From Melastoma dodecandrum (Eukaryota > Streptophyta > Magnoliopsida > Myrtales > Melastomataceae): a DNA stretch of 64,000 nt. The stretch covers positions 124,001 to 188,000 of the forward strand of contig JARUPY010000393.1 in NCBI GenBank assembly GCA_029817715.1. The letters are read 5' to 3'. A program made the position numbers and the translations under genes. Of this stretch, positions 1 through 9,564 are shown piece after piece (positions within the stretch are counted from its first letter, which is position 1; every line of letters starts with the position of its first letter). The notes under the pieces are model-generated. The model was not told where the DNA came from. It did no database searches and was given only the letters and a program-made list of their open reading frames with translations.

Positions 1-9
1 CACGTCCAT
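1..9 (-). CDS. start of a divergent gene, only three codons in window
   Basis: An ATG on the minus strand at 9-7 is preceded by AAGGA about eight bases upstream, a good ribosome binding site. It points away from the TetR gene with the operator-like repeats between them, which is the usual layout for a TetR regulator and its target. Only Met-Asp-Val can be read, so no function can be given. Confidence 0.35.
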
Positions 10-81
10 GGATCAGTCCTTAGGCGGTAGGGTTCAATGCGGCGGTAGCTCGCGACGAAGCGCAACCTGATTGCGTCTGAG

Positions 82-100
82 TTTGTATGTACAAATGTAC
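82..100. promoter_or_regulatory. probable TetR operator, overlapping inverted repeats
   Basis: The stretch TTTGTATGTACAAATGTAC contains two overlapping perfect inverted repeats: TTTGTA-TG-TACAAA at 82-95 and GTACA-AA-TGTAC at 89-100. It lies about 50 bases before the GTG start of the TetR gene and between it and a possible divergent gene. TetR proteins usually bind such repeats and repress both themselves and the divergent gene. Binding is inferred. Confidence 0.5.
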
Positions 101-152
101 GCATGGCTTGTGAAGCCGTTTCCGCCGCCTCTGGCTATGACGTGAGCACAGC

Positions 153-698
153 GTGACCGTAGTCAAACGACGCCTCGACCCGGACCGGCGCAGCCGCATC
201 ATCGACGTGGCTTTGGACGTCATCGCCGAGTATGGGGTTGCCGGCACGACGCACCGCAAGGTGGCCGAAGCCGCGGACGTGCCGCTCGGCTCGATGTCCT
301 ATCACTTCAGCGGCATGGAAGAGCTTCTCGTAGAAGCGTTCCGCCGCCTGGCGGCGACAGTCTCGGGCCGGTTCACGGAACTGCTCGTGGCGGCCCAGAC
401 GCCGGAGGAGGCACGGCAGGCAGTGGTCGCTATTATCACCGACGCGTCTTGGACGAACACGCGCCACCTGCTGCTGAGTTATGAGCTCTATGCCTTCGGA
501 GCCCGCAACCCGGCACTTCAGACGGTTATGCGAGATTGGATGGAAGCAAGCCGGCGGGCGCTCGAACGACACTTCGACCGCGATACAGCCCGCACGCTAG
601 ATGCGTTGATCGAAGGTCTGACTATCCACCGCTCGGTAGACCCCGAACCAGTCGATGCCATGCGCATCCGGGCCATCGTCGACAAGCTGACTGCGTAA
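153..698 (+). CDS. TetR/AcrR family transcriptional regulator
   Basis: 181 residues, normal size for the family. The N-terminal DNA-binding domain covers about residues 12-58: a helix ending IIDVALDVIAEYG, then a helix-turn-helix with GTTHRKVAEAA and LGSMSYHF, the strongest TetR signature here. The C-terminal half is helical and variable, as expected for a ligand-binding and dimer domain, so the inducer cannot be told. The start is a GTG at 153. The operator-like repeat at 82-100 lies just upstream, suggesting autoregulation and control of the divergent gene that leaves the window. Intact, without frame change. Confidence 0.9.
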   Translation: MTVVKRRLDPDRRSRIIDVALDVIAEYGVAGTTHRKVAEAADVPLGSMSYHFSGMEELLVEAFRRLAATVSGRFTELLVAAQTPEEARQAVVAIITDASWTNTRHLLLSYELYAFGARNPALQTVMRDWMEASRRALERHFDRDTARTLDALIEGLTIHRSVDPEPVDAMRIRAIVDKLTA

Positions 699-962
699 CC
701 GCGGTTCAAGCATTCGCTGATAGGGCTGTAAGCCGTATGTCAGCTTGCAGATCGCATCTTAACCACCGCTCCTCACCCCGAACCGTTGGTGCCTTCTGCC
801 CCACGAATGGCCGCTTTAGGGAAGCGTCGGCGCGGGCTTGTACGGCAGGAGTGGGTCGCAAGCGGGAGAACCGCTTGGGGTGGTTTTGCGACAGTTTGCT
901 TTCGGCATCGACCTTTATGCCGCCGACCTTGCCATGGACGGCGACGGAGCTACGCTCGGCCT

Positions 963-1424
963 ATGAGTGCGAAGACATATTCTAGCGAAATTGAGAGGGC
1001 GCTTGCGCGACCCGATGCGGGCCAGATGCGTCAGCAACTTCTCGCTTATGCCAAACACCATGCGGAAGGAGCGGGCGATTGGCCTGAGGAGTTGCCGGAT
1101 GATTTCGACGAAATACTCACTTGCCGTTTTGAAGATCCTGAAAAGGCGTTGGCGTATATAATTATTGCCGCTTCACAGTCCGATGATGCTAAATTTCTTG
1201 CACTTTTGGCATGTGGCAATTTGGAGGATGTGCTTCGCGATCCTGCGCCCGAGCTACTTGAACGTGTCGTGGCCGAGGCGCGAAAATCGGCCCGATTTCG
1301 CTGGCTACTCAGTCATCCCTTTAAAGTCGCAGTTGCCGATCAGGCGTGGGATGCGATTGAGCAATTTCGCATCACGGGTCCCCACGAAGAGCCCCCGAGA
1401 GACAAGCTGCCACCCCGCGATTGA
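963..1424 (+). CDS. small DUF6869-like protein
   Basis: 153 residues from the ATG at 963; the frame is open further upstream but that part looks non-coding. The C-terminal half resembles the DUF6869 family as I recall it: an alanine-rich segment, a GNLEDVL motif, an ERVVAEARKSARFRWLLS helix and a closing tryptophan-containing segment. The family has no known function and is common in accessory and toxin-immunity-like neighbourhoods. No signal peptide or membrane segment. Base composition is lower in GC than the rest of the window, as are the next two genes. The family call is by pattern only. Confidence 0.55.
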   Translation: MSAKTYSSEIERALARPDAGQMRQQLLAYAKHHAEGAGDWPEELPDDFDEILTCRFEDPEKALAYIIIAASQSDDAKFLALLACGNLEDVLRDPAPELLERVVAEARKSARFRWLLSHPFKVAVADQAWDAIEQFRITGPHEEPPRDKLPPRD

Positions 1425-1563
1425 TCGTTCGCTTTCGGGCTGCTTACGCATGCTACAGAACAGCCGGGTTGGGTCGTTATCGGGCAGGCTGCCCGGGGTG
1501 CTTTTCTGTTGCTCCGCTAAATGAGATCGAAAGCGTCAAACTAGACATAGTTGCGGACACCGG

Positions 1564-1830
1564 TCACGACCCTGAGCGGATTTTTGGGCAGCGCACGGCA
1601 TAGACGTGCGTGCCTCCTTTCGCATCGAGATACTCGATGCAACCGGGCTGCTCTCGGCTTGGAACTTTCACCACGTCCAACGCAGTCAAAATTTCAGATA
1701 TCGACGTTGAACCATCGCCGTCGAAATCCATCTCGCTCATAGAGCGAAACCCCATCGAGTAAACACCAAAGGCGACGTAGGACATAAAGATTACTGCTAA
1801 GCCGACGGTGATTAGGAAAATCCAACGCAT
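1564..1830 (-). CDS. small membrane-anchored EF-hand protein
   Basis: 88 residues. Residues 4-22 form one hydrophobic membrane segment. Residues 35-46 (DFDGDGSTSISE) are a complete canonical EF-hand loop, with Asp at loop positions 1, 3 and 5 and Glu at 12, so calcium binding is likely. Two cysteines follow in the short tail. The protein would sit in the inner membrane with the EF-hand most likely in the periplasm (positive residue before the helix). I do not recognise a named family. Its neighbours are accessory genes, so its role is unknown. Confidence 0.6.
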   Translation of the reverse strand: MRWIFLITVGLAVIFMSYVAFGVYSMGFRSMSEMDFDGDGSTSISEILTALDVVKVPSREQPGCIEYLDAKGGTHVYAVRCPKIRSGS

Positions 1831-1895
1831 CTCTCTGCCTCACCGGACCATAACGCGTTACCTTTTCGCGCAGGTCCGCAAATTGTAGCGAAAGT

Positions 1896-2402
1896 TCACT
1901 TGATCGAAGGCGTCCTGGGAGTTTCTTGAATTAGAGCAATCGTATCGAACGCACGCCCAAGCGCGTGCCGTTCGTAGATGGACGCTGCATCGAGGATCAA
2001 TAGCCATTCGATCAGCGAATTACATTCGGCTTCACTAAGAATGAGAAACCGATCCCGCATGAAATTGTCCCAGTGTTCGGGAACTGGGGATCTGTCGAGT
2101 ATGCCAATGACACCATCAGCTACCTGCAGCCAATCCAGAGGCCGCGACGCCGATAAGCCAATGATGCTTGGCAAGAAGTAGGCGAAAGCGCTGGGTGTAA
2201 ATTCAAAAACAGCGTCAGGGGACGACTGCCAATCTTCCCATGTCAACGTTCGCCAAACTTGACCTTCAAACCGGTTTGCGTCGCACGGATATCTCTCGTC
2301 TGTGATGAGCGAGGGGCATTCGCGCTCGGCGAAAGCGTGCTCAACGCTCACCTTCAAGTCCCGGAGCGTGATCACAGCAACCTCCGAACGTCCGACGACC
2401 AC
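1896..2402 (-). CDS. DUF6714-like protein
   Basis: 168 residues, no signal peptide. The segment ANRFEGQVWRTLTWEDW followed by FTPSAFAYFLPSIIG matches the pattern I associate with DUF6714: a short acidic or aromatic region, then an 'AF.YFLP' motif. The family has no experimental function and is often found near polymorphic toxins or in scattered accessory islands. The N-terminal start is uncertain because an internal start near VITLRDLK is possible. It lies 65 bases upstream of the EF-hand gene on the same strand and may share a transcript with it. Confidence 0.5.
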   Translation of the reverse strand: MVVGRSEVAVITLRDLKVSVEHAFAERECPSLITDERYPCDANRFEGQVWRTLTWEDWQSSPDAVFEFTPSAFAYFLPSIIGLSASRPLDWLQVADGVIGILDRSPVPEHWDNFMRDRFLILSEAECNSLIEWLLILDAASIYERHALGRAFDTIALIQETPRTPSIK

Positions 2403-3334
2403 TCGCAGCCGAACTTGCCGATCAGCTGGTGAAGGACCGCTTTAGGGAAGAGCCGATAGCGAGCCCAACGGCTGCATCGGGTCGACACCGGACGGACGGT
2501 CGCCTGAAACTAAATGTCTGCCACCGGGCGGTCAGCAGATGTCCGCTCATGGCGCAAAGACGAAGGCTGAGTTCGCCTCGTAGCGTGGGTTCAGTATCTT
2601 TCTCTTGGTTGGCGCCCTAGGGCAGCAAGTGGTGAGACCGTCGAAAAACTGAGCATCCGCCCGCATTCCGACGCTGCATCCGAAGCGCCGGACCGCGGGT
2701 CTCGCATTTGACGAGTGCCCCAAACCACTGCTACGAACTGATTACCGAGCGTTCGAAAAATCTCAATCTTTGCAATGGTTTCCAGGTCACGGCGGCGAAT
2801 CCCTCCGTCTCCGCCACTACCCCATTTGGGGGTTTGAACCGGTCCCGTGACCCGGTGAAAAAAAAGCGCTTTTTCCGTCGAGGCTTTTGAAACGTTCCCG
2901 CAAGAGTCCACCTGATACCGCTTCACCCGTTAGGGTAAATGCAGGAGTTGGGCGGACACTTGTAGCGCGCAAAACCGAATGGCACGGCGCGCAGCTTCAC
3001 ATGTCATCACTTCCGCGCCCTCAGGCCTCGCACTGGCCGCCGTCGTCGCGTTCCGGTGCCGATCGAGTCCAGATCATGAACAAATGATCGAGCGTTAGTC
3101 CCAAACGAGCTTGCGCCTCGCTGCGATTGAGGATCGGCTTTTACGGCCGGCATTCGGCAGAGGCGATGATCCAAAGTCACGCTTCTCCCACAGCCTACGG
3201 ATGCGTCGCGCTCAGCCACCCCCTATCCGTTGGCCGCGAACTGGACAACACCTGCAGGACGGAAGACTGCGCCAAACGGCTCCCAGCATAGCATAGGTTA
3301 AATAGTATATCCGGCTTGGCTCGGGAATGAACCC
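2403..3334. other. 932-base intergenic stretch with a tRNA-Ser scar
   Basis: No convincing gene. Short open frames here lack family features and good ribosome binding sites. The stretch contains a 3'-end fragment of a tRNA-Ser gene at 2797-2816 and a palindrome AAAAAGCGCTTTTT at 2861-2874. The last 60 bases before the sensor kinase are AT-rich (GGTTAAATAGTATATCC) and probably hold its promoter. Confidence 0.5.
2797..2816 (+). repeat. 3' end of tRNA-Ser, probable att site scar
   Basis: GAATCCCTCCGTCTCCGCCA matches the T-arm end, acceptor strand (CGTCTCC) and GCCA tail of an alphaproteobacterial tRNA-Ser. The rest of the tRNA is absent: the pairing 5' strand GGAGACG is not found in the 90 bases upstream. 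Integrases that use tRNA genes leave exactly such a 3' copy at the far end of an inserted element. The accessory-looking genes at 1-2.4 kb on one side fit that reading. Confidence 0.6.
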
Positions 3335-5940
3335 GTGCGCTTTTTTAATCCAGCAGACATAAAATCGATCATTTGTCTGAATAATGTTGCCGGCGGCTAC
3401 TTCGCACCGACTTCCGGCTTGCAGTTACGGCTTATGGCTTTTGTGCAAGGAAGTGCCTTTGCTGCGCAGTTACTCTATGGTTTATCCGAGCAGTCAGCTA
3501 AGACGCCGTCCGTGACAAAAAAAACAAGCGCCACCTGCCCGACAAGCTTCGATAGCCACGAGCCGCGCCGCCTTGCCGCCCTTAGCGCCTATGGCATCCT
3601 AGATACGCCACCGGAGCCGGAATTCGACGACATCGCGCAAATGGCCGCGCAGGCGTGTGACGCGCCGATGGCCCACATTAACTTCATCGACGCCGACCGC
3701 CAGTGGATCAAAGCCGCAGTGGGCCACGGCGCCCGCGAGTTGCCCCTTCATTTCGGCTTTTGCACTCAGACCTTGGCTGAGGATGGCATCCTCGTCCTGC
3801 CTAATCTTGAGCAGGAGCCAGACCTCGCTTCCAACCCCTTGGTAACCGGTGAGCCACACCTGGGGTTCTACGCAGGCGTCCCCCTGATCACCCCGGAAGG
3901 TTGGGCTATCGGCACGCTGTGCGTGCTCGATCGCGAGCCCCGCACCTTAACGGCGCAACAGGAATTCATCCTGAAGGCGCTCGCCCGAACTGTGATGGCA
4001 CAGCTGGAGAGCCGCCGCTCCGCTTCCGCCTTGCGAGCGCGCGAAGTCGAACTTCGGCTGGTGGCCGATGCCATGCCGGTCCTGATTGGCTTCATTGACT
4101 GCAATCTCACCTATCGATTCGCCAATGCCGCCTATCGGACATGGACCGGGCGAACGCCTGAGGACGTCGTCGGCCGCACGATCTCGGAAGTGCTGAGCCC
4201 GGAAGAGAGGGAGGCCCGGCTCCCTCAGATCGAGCGGGCGCTGGCGGCTGAGGAGGTCCGGTTCGAGCGGGATTGGACCTGTCCTGACGGACAAATCCGG
4301 GTCGCCGACATCCGCTACATGCCGCGCTTCGCGGCCGGCGGCTCGGTCGATGGGTTCTATGTCTTCGTCCACGACGTTAGCGATCGGAAGCAGGTCGAGA
4401 CCCTGCTCCAGAGCCGGGCAAGTCATCTGGAGGCGCAAGTGGCCTCCCAGGCACGGGATCGCGACCGGATCTGGACCCTGTCTCCCGTGCTGAAAGTCGT
4501 CGCGGCGCTCAACGGGCAGATCGAGGGGGTCAACCCGTCCTGGACCCGCGCCTTGGGCTGGTCGGAGGGCCGAGACGATTGGGCGAACTATCACGGATTT
4601 CGTCTCGGCCGAGGAATACGAGGCATTGGCCGGTGTCATGAGCCGCCTTGCCTTGGTAGAGCCCGTCGAGGACAGCGAGGTGTCGTTCGTGACGCGCGAC
4701 GGCCGCATTCGACGCGTCCTATGGACTTTCGTGCCGGAGGATGGAGTTCTCTACGGCTTCGGTCGCGACATCACCGAGCAGCGTCATGCCGAGGAAGCGC
4801 TGAGACAGTCGCAGAAGCTGGAAGCTATCGGTCAACTCACCGGCGGAGTGGCCCACGACTTCAACAACCTGCTGACGATCATCCGCTCCTCCGTCGAATT
4901 CCTGCGCCGACCCGAATTGGCCGAAGAGCGCCGGCGCCGCTATCTCAACGCAGTCTCCGACACGGTGGACAGAGCAGCGAAGCTCACCGGCCAGCTATTG
5001 GCGTTCGCCCGCAGGCAGGCCCTCAAGCCCGAGGTGTTCGAGGTCTCCGAGCGCCTGCGGGCCATCTCGGACATGCTCGATTCGGTGACCGGCGCTCGAA
5101 TCCGGGTGGTCACCGACTTGCCCGGTGAGCCCTGCTATGTGCGGGCGGACGCGAGCCAGTTCGAGACCGCGCTCGTCAACATCGCCGTCAATGCGCGGGA
5201 CGCCATGGATGGCGAGGGCGAGCTCACCCTACACCTCGACGCCGGAACCCCGATGCCGCCGATCCGGGGGCACGCCGGCGCCGCCAGCGGCTTCGTCGCA
5301 GTATCGGTGACGGACACCGGCACGGGCATCGCGCAAACTGATCTCGCCCGCATCTTCGAGCCGTTCTTCACGACCAAGGAAATCGGCAAGGGCACCGGGC
5401 TGGGCCTGAGCCAAGTCTTCGGGTTCGCCAAGCAGTCGGGCGGGGACGTGGACGTGCGCAGCACTCTCGGTCGCGGCACGACCTTCATCCTTTACCTTCC
5501 GCAGGTCGAATCCCCGGGAGCAACGAACTTCGCTGCGGCGGATCAGAGAGACGAGACGGCCGGCGGAGTCAGCCTATGCATCCTCGTAGTTGAGGACAAC
5601 CTCGACGTGGGGCGCTTCTGCACGCAGATCCTCGAGGACCTCGGTCATAGCCCTGTCTGGACCCAAAACGCAGAAGCTGCGCTCGCCGCAGTCGAAGAGG
5701 CTGCGTCGGACTTCGATGTCGTCTTCTCGGACGTGATGATGCCCGGCATGGGCGGCATCGAACTCGCCAGGAAGCTCAGAGTCAGCCATCCAGAGCTGCC
5801 GGTGGTTCTGACTTCCGGCTACAGCCACGTACTGGCACAGGATGACGCGCACGGGTTCGAAGTATTGCGCAAGCCCTACTCGGGCCGACGAGCTCGCCCG
5901 GGTCCTCCACCGGGCGGTCAAGCTTGGTCGCATTCATTGA
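3335..5940 (+). CDS. hybrid sensor histidine kinase (GAF-PAS-PAS-HisKA-HATPase-REC), frameshifted
   Basis: About 867 residues once two extra bases are removed. Order: GAF about residues 75-215, PAS about 235-350, second PAS about 375-490, HisKA with phospho-acceptor His in VAHDFNN near 505, HATPase with NIAVNARDAM (N box) and GTGLGLS (G box), then a receiver domain with acceptor Asp in FSDVMMPG near 798 and Lys in RKPYS. The frame shifts at about 4568 (GAGGGCC for GAGGCC) and 5883 (TCGGGCC for TCGGCC). Corrected, the protein ends at a TGA at 5938. No membrane segment, so a cytoplasmic sensor. The GTG at 3335 is the longest start; ATG at 3434 is an alternative. Ligand and partner are unknown. 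Confidence 0.85.
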
Positions 5941-6261
5941 GGGAACTGGGTATCCCGGTGAATGTCACATATGACCCGGACGGATCGGAAGTGGTCCATC
6001 TGCTCTTCCGGCAGACCATCTCTGACGCCGCCAGTCCGCTTCCGGTAGACGCCTACCCATTGGCAGGTCCGTGTCGGCGCCTGGGTCGTAGCGGGGGGAC
6101 GCTCAGGACGCCTCGTCGCTAGAGCGATGGCGAAACCGGCGTCTGCTTTCGGGATCCGCCTCGCCTCACGTGAACGACCGGCTCGGGTCGAGAGCAGCGT
6201 GACCGTTCGGGGTGCAGAACGGCCAGTCCGCTTTGCTGCGCTGACTAGGTGAGACCTGCCG
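5941..6261. other. intergenic stretch, nothing recognised
   Basis: Follows the stop of the sensor kinase and precedes the GNAT fragment that reads the other way. Open frames on both strands are short or are run-on from the shifted kinase frame. No clear promoter, RNA or repeat is visible. Confidence 0.4.
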
Positions 6262-6497
6262 TCAGCGCAGAATCTTGCGCAGAAAGAAACGCTTCTGCCC
6301 CGAGGGTGATTTGGCAGCTCGCCAGACAACTCGAAGCCGATCTTCTCGTAGAATCCTCTGGCCTGAAACTCGAAGGTGTCGAGTCAAATTCCAGCGCAGC
6401 CTTCATGCCGGGCAACTTCCTCAGATTGAACCATCAATTTACTGCCGTATTCGCCTTTTCGATTCTGTTCGGGGACTGCAACAAGTTTAATATCACG
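6262..6497 (-). pseudogene. GNAT acetyltransferase gene, 3' fragment
   Basis: Reading on the minus strand from about 6497 gives the second half of a GNAT fold: [18 protein letters not shown] (the acetyl-CoA pyrophosphate loop, with Arg/Lys-Gly-x-Gly-like spacing), then [25 protein letters not shown] and a closing ELPNHPRG. The N-terminal half is missing. A TGA replaces the expected Trp codon before LDTFEFQ (near 6388), and a one-base loss near 6301 breaks the last ten codons. The 5' edge runs directly into the serine deaminase gene, so this is a non-functional remnant. Confidence 0.75.
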
Positions 6498-6500
6498 GCG

Positions 6501-6532
<32 letters not shown>

Positions 6533-7416
6533 GGTCACGACGCGCCCTCCGCCGGCATTCTCCTCATTGATCGCCATCGCGTAGACCGACAGCCAATCGT
6601 TGGCGACGTGCGGCTGGACGCGGTTGGCTTGGCGCTCGTCGAGCAGCATCCGATGGATGCCCGGTGCCCGGCGGCGGACGCCGAGGCCCCCCGGGCATGA
6701 TGCCCTCGGTGGCGAGCCCCCGGTCGATGCACGCGTCCATCACGGCCCAGATCCGATCGAGGCCGGCGTCGAGATCGGCCGCGGTCCGGTCGACCGTCTC
6801 GTTGGCGCGCTTCATGGCGGCGATGCTGAGACCCGCGCCGTGTCCCATCGCCAGCATCTCCGCCGCATTCGCGAAGGGGTAGGGCCGGAGCACGGAGGCA
6901 TCGACGGAGCGCATCTCGCCCTTGGCCATCTCCTCCTCGGTCAGGACGAAGCCGCCGCCGACCGAGTAGTAGGTGCGGGCGAGGCCCACAGACCCCGCCG
7001 CATCGAAGGCACGCAGGATCAGGCCGTTGGCGTGGCCCGGCAGAGGCTCCCCGTAGTCGAAGACGATCCCCGCCTCGCCATCGAAGGCGACCGGGCCGAG
7101 GTCCGGGACGGCGATCCGGCCGTCCTCGCGCAGGGCGGCCAGCCGGCGCTCGGCCTCGTCCGGATCGAGGGGTCTCGGGACGGAAGCCGAGCAGGCCGAG
7201 GATCACCGCCCGGTCGGTGGCGTGCCCCCGACCGGTGAAGGCGAGGCTTCCGTGCAGGGTCGCCTCGATCCGCGCGGGTACGGCGGTCTCGGGGGCTCGC
7301 AGAGCCCGGTCGCGCAAACGCCTCAACGAAGTGGTGGGCGCGAGCATCGGTCCCATCGTGTGCGAGCTCGACGGCCCGATGCCGATCTTGAAGATGTCGA
7401 AGATGCTCAGGAACAT
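6494..7416 (-). pseudogene. sdaA: L-serine ammonia-lyase (serine deaminase), 3'-truncated
   Basis: The N-terminus has the SdaA hallmark GIGPSSSHTMGPM, the middle has VGLARTYYSVGGGFV, and the last recognisable block is [20 protein letters not shown]. The family is about 455-465 residues. Here homology stops at about residue 300, early in the catalytic alpha domain, so the cysteines that hold the 4Fe-4S cluster are lost and the enzyme should be dead. Two one-base insertions (about 7168 and 6690) also shift the frame. It is the last gene of the minus-strand operon that includes RidA, which destroys the 2-aminoacrylate this enzyme makes. Confidence 0.8.
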
Positions 7417-7454
7417 CGCCGCTCGTGGTCCTTACCCCGATCCGCCCCGCCGCA

Positions 7455-7823
7455 TCAGGGCCGAGACGCCCGAAGCGCCGTCACCGTGATCTCGACGAGC
7501 AGACTCGGCGTGGCGAGTTTCGCCTCCACGGTGGTCCGGGCCGGAGCGCTCCCCTCCGGCATCCAGGCCTCCCAGGCGGCGTTCATCGCGTCGAAATCGC
7601 CCATGTCGCGCAGATGGATCGTCGCCGTCAGGATGTGAGCGCGGGAAGAGCCAGCCTCGCCGAGGAGCCGGTCGATCCGCGACAGCACCTCCCGGGTCTG
7701 GCCCGTGATGTCGGCGATGTCCGTCCCGCCGGAGGTCTGGCCGCAGAGATAGACGAGCCCCTGGGCCTCGACGATCTTGCTCATCCTGGCATTGGTGTGC
7801 AGCCGTGTGATGGCAGCGGTCAT
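7455..7823 (-). CDS. RidA family enamine/imine deaminase
   Basis: 122 residues, intact, family length about 125. It contains the RidA signature region AHILTATIHLRDMGDFDAMNAAW and the substrate arginine in APARTTVEAKLA. RidA proteins hydrolyse reactive enamine/imine intermediates such as 2-aminoacrylate, made by pyridoxal enzymes, serine deaminases and amino-acid oxidases. It lies between the serine deaminase and a FAD amine dehydrogenase on the same strand, both sources of such intermediates, so it probably serves this operon. Subfamily (RidA versus Rid4-7) is not certain. Confidence 0.85.
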   Translation of the reverse strand: MTAAITRLHTNARMSKIVEAQGLVYLCGQTSGGTDIADITGQTREVLSRIDRLLGEAGSSRAHILTATIHLRDMGDFDAMNAAWEAWMPEGSAPARTTVEAKLATPSLLVEITVTALRASRP

Positions 7824-7851
7824 CGCGAAGTCCTCTCTCGGTTCGGAAGGG

Positions 7852-9262
7852 TCAAACGGAGTCGCGCGCGAGGTCCGCCATGGCGGCGAGGGGCACCGGC
7901 TTCACCGGCATGCGGACGCGCATATACCCAATCGCCTCCGGGTCGCGCCCGGTCTCGGCGGCCATGGTCTCGCAGACCGTGAGGCCACACAGGCGCCCCT
8001 GGCAGGGGCCCATCCCCGCCCGGGAGAAGACCTTCGCTTGGTTCGGTCCCTGGGCACCCTGCCGGGCGAGGGCGCGGATCTCGCCCGCCCGCACCTCCTC
8101 GCAGCGGCAGACGATGGTCTCGTCCGCGGACGGAACGCGGCACCGGTCGGGCGGCCGGTAGAGGGCATCGAGGAAGCGCCGTCCGCGCAAGGCTTTCCGT
8201 GCTGCGGCGCGCGAGGCGGCGGCGTCCGGCGCGTCTCGGCCCAAGTCTTGGCCTAAGTCTCGCAGGATGGCGATCGCCGCCAGCCTCCCCCGGTGCTCGG
8301 CGACCTGCGCTCCGGCGATCCCGCCGCTGTCGCCCGCGACGTAGAGACCGGGCTGGTGAGTCTGGCCGTCCGGGCCGAGGTCCGGCTCGAAAGCGAGCCG
8401 GTCCGGGTTCCAGTGGTGCGGGATGCCACAAGCCATGGCGAGGTTGACCTGGGGCACGACGCCCTGGTGCAGCAGCACCGTCTGCGTCGGCAGGACGTGT
8501 TGTCGGCCGCCCGCCCGGTAGTGGATCTCCGCGACCCGCCCTTCGCCTGTGAGGGAGAGATTCTCGACGCCGCGGACGATGCGGGTCGAGGCGAGCACCT
8601 CGCGCAGGAGCCCGATCCCCTTCCAGGCATAGGAGGTGCCGAGGAAGGCGGGCAGATGCGGCAGGGCTGCCAGCCAGTTCCGGCGGGGCGCGGTGTCGAG
8701 CAGGGGCCGCGACGGGTACGCCGAGGCGGGCATACTGGGCGGCGAGGAGATAGAGGAGCGGCCCGGTGCCGACGAGGTGCAGCGGCCCCTCGGGCACGAC
8801 GCCGCTCGCCTTCAGCATCGTCTGCGCGGCCCCCGCCGTCATCACGCCGGGAAGCGTCCAGCCGGGCATGGGGAAGGGCCGCTCATGGGCGCCCGTGGCG
8901 ATGAGCACGCACCGGGAGCGGACCCGGTGCCCGCGCCCGCCGATCATCAGCCCGGTCTCGAACCCGCCCTCGAGGCCTGGTTCGATGAGGAAGACCGTGC
9001 CGCCGGGTTTCAGCACGGCGCCCGAATCCGAGAAGCGCTGCGCGAGTGCCGCGCCGAGCCGGTAATCGGAGCCCAGTGCCGGGCTTCCTGGGAATGGCTT
9101 CAGCACCGACCGGTAGATCTGGCCGCCCGGGGCGGGGGATTCGTCGGCGACGGTCACCGTCAGTCCGGCTTGCCGGGCGGCGATGGCGGCGGCCATGCCG
9201 GCGGGCCCGCAGCCCACGATCAGCAGGTCCAGCGGGTGGTCCTGGGAAGCGAGGTCGCTCAT
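7852..9262 (-). CDS. FAD/NAD(P)-binding subunit of a multisubunit amine or opine dehydrogenase, frameshifted
   Basis: About 469 residues with the frame restored. The N-terminal FAD motif is LLIVGCGPAGMAAAIAARQAG, with ADESPAPGGQIYR after it and ATGAHERPF. The middle has VAGDSGGIAGAQVAEHRGR, and the C-terminal part has a cysteine cluster (VCRCEE ... GPCQGRLC) as in the alpha subunits of octopine/nopaline oxidase and hydroxyproline dehydrogenase. One extra C near 8710 shifts the frame inside LGVPVAALLDTAPRRN. The start overlaps the end of the 2Fe-2S subunit gene by four bases. It probably passes electrons between the catalytic DAO-type subunit and the respiratory chain. The substrate is not known. 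Confidence 0.85.
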
Positions 9263-9564
9263 GGCCTGTCCTCGTCGCTGAGGTGGCGACCCTGCCCGCC
9301 CGTCACGATCACCATCCCGTCGCGGACGAGCTCCAGGCACGCCTGCCGGTTGCCGACGCCGTCGATGGCGACGAGGCACTCGAAGCACACGCCCATGCCG
9401 CAATAGGCGGCCCGGGGCGTCCCACTCTTCATCGTCCGGCGGAACGGTCCGATGCCGGCGAGCAGCAGGGCGGTGGCGACGGTGTCGCCGGGGGCGGCGG
9501 CCATGGGCCGTCCGTCCACGATCACCCGGCAGGTCTCGGCGGCCTCATGCAGCCTGCGGAACAT
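9259..9564 (-). CDS. (2Fe-2S)-binding subunit of the same dehydrogenase
   Basis: 101 residues, intact. It is a small ferredoxin-like protein with CGMGVCFEC followed by QACLE, the four cysteines that hold a plant-type 2Fe-2S cluster. Proteins of this size are the gamma subunits of hydroxyproline/proline dehydrogenases and opine oxidases (SoxA-delta/HcnA-like). It overlaps the FAD subunit gene by four bases downstream and the DAO-type subunit gene by about 20 bases upstream, so the three are translated together. Confidence 0.88.
   Translation of the reverse strand: MFRRLHEAAETCRVIVDGRPMAAAPGDTVATALLLAGIGPFRRTMKSGTPRAAYCGMGVCFECLVAIDGVGNRQACLELVRDGMVIVTGGQGRHLSDEDRP

Noticed and set aside
2861..2874. 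AAAAAGCGCTTTTT palindrome as a terminator
   Set aside because: The GC core is only four bases and leaves no loop; it is too weak for an intrinsic terminator. Kept only as a note.
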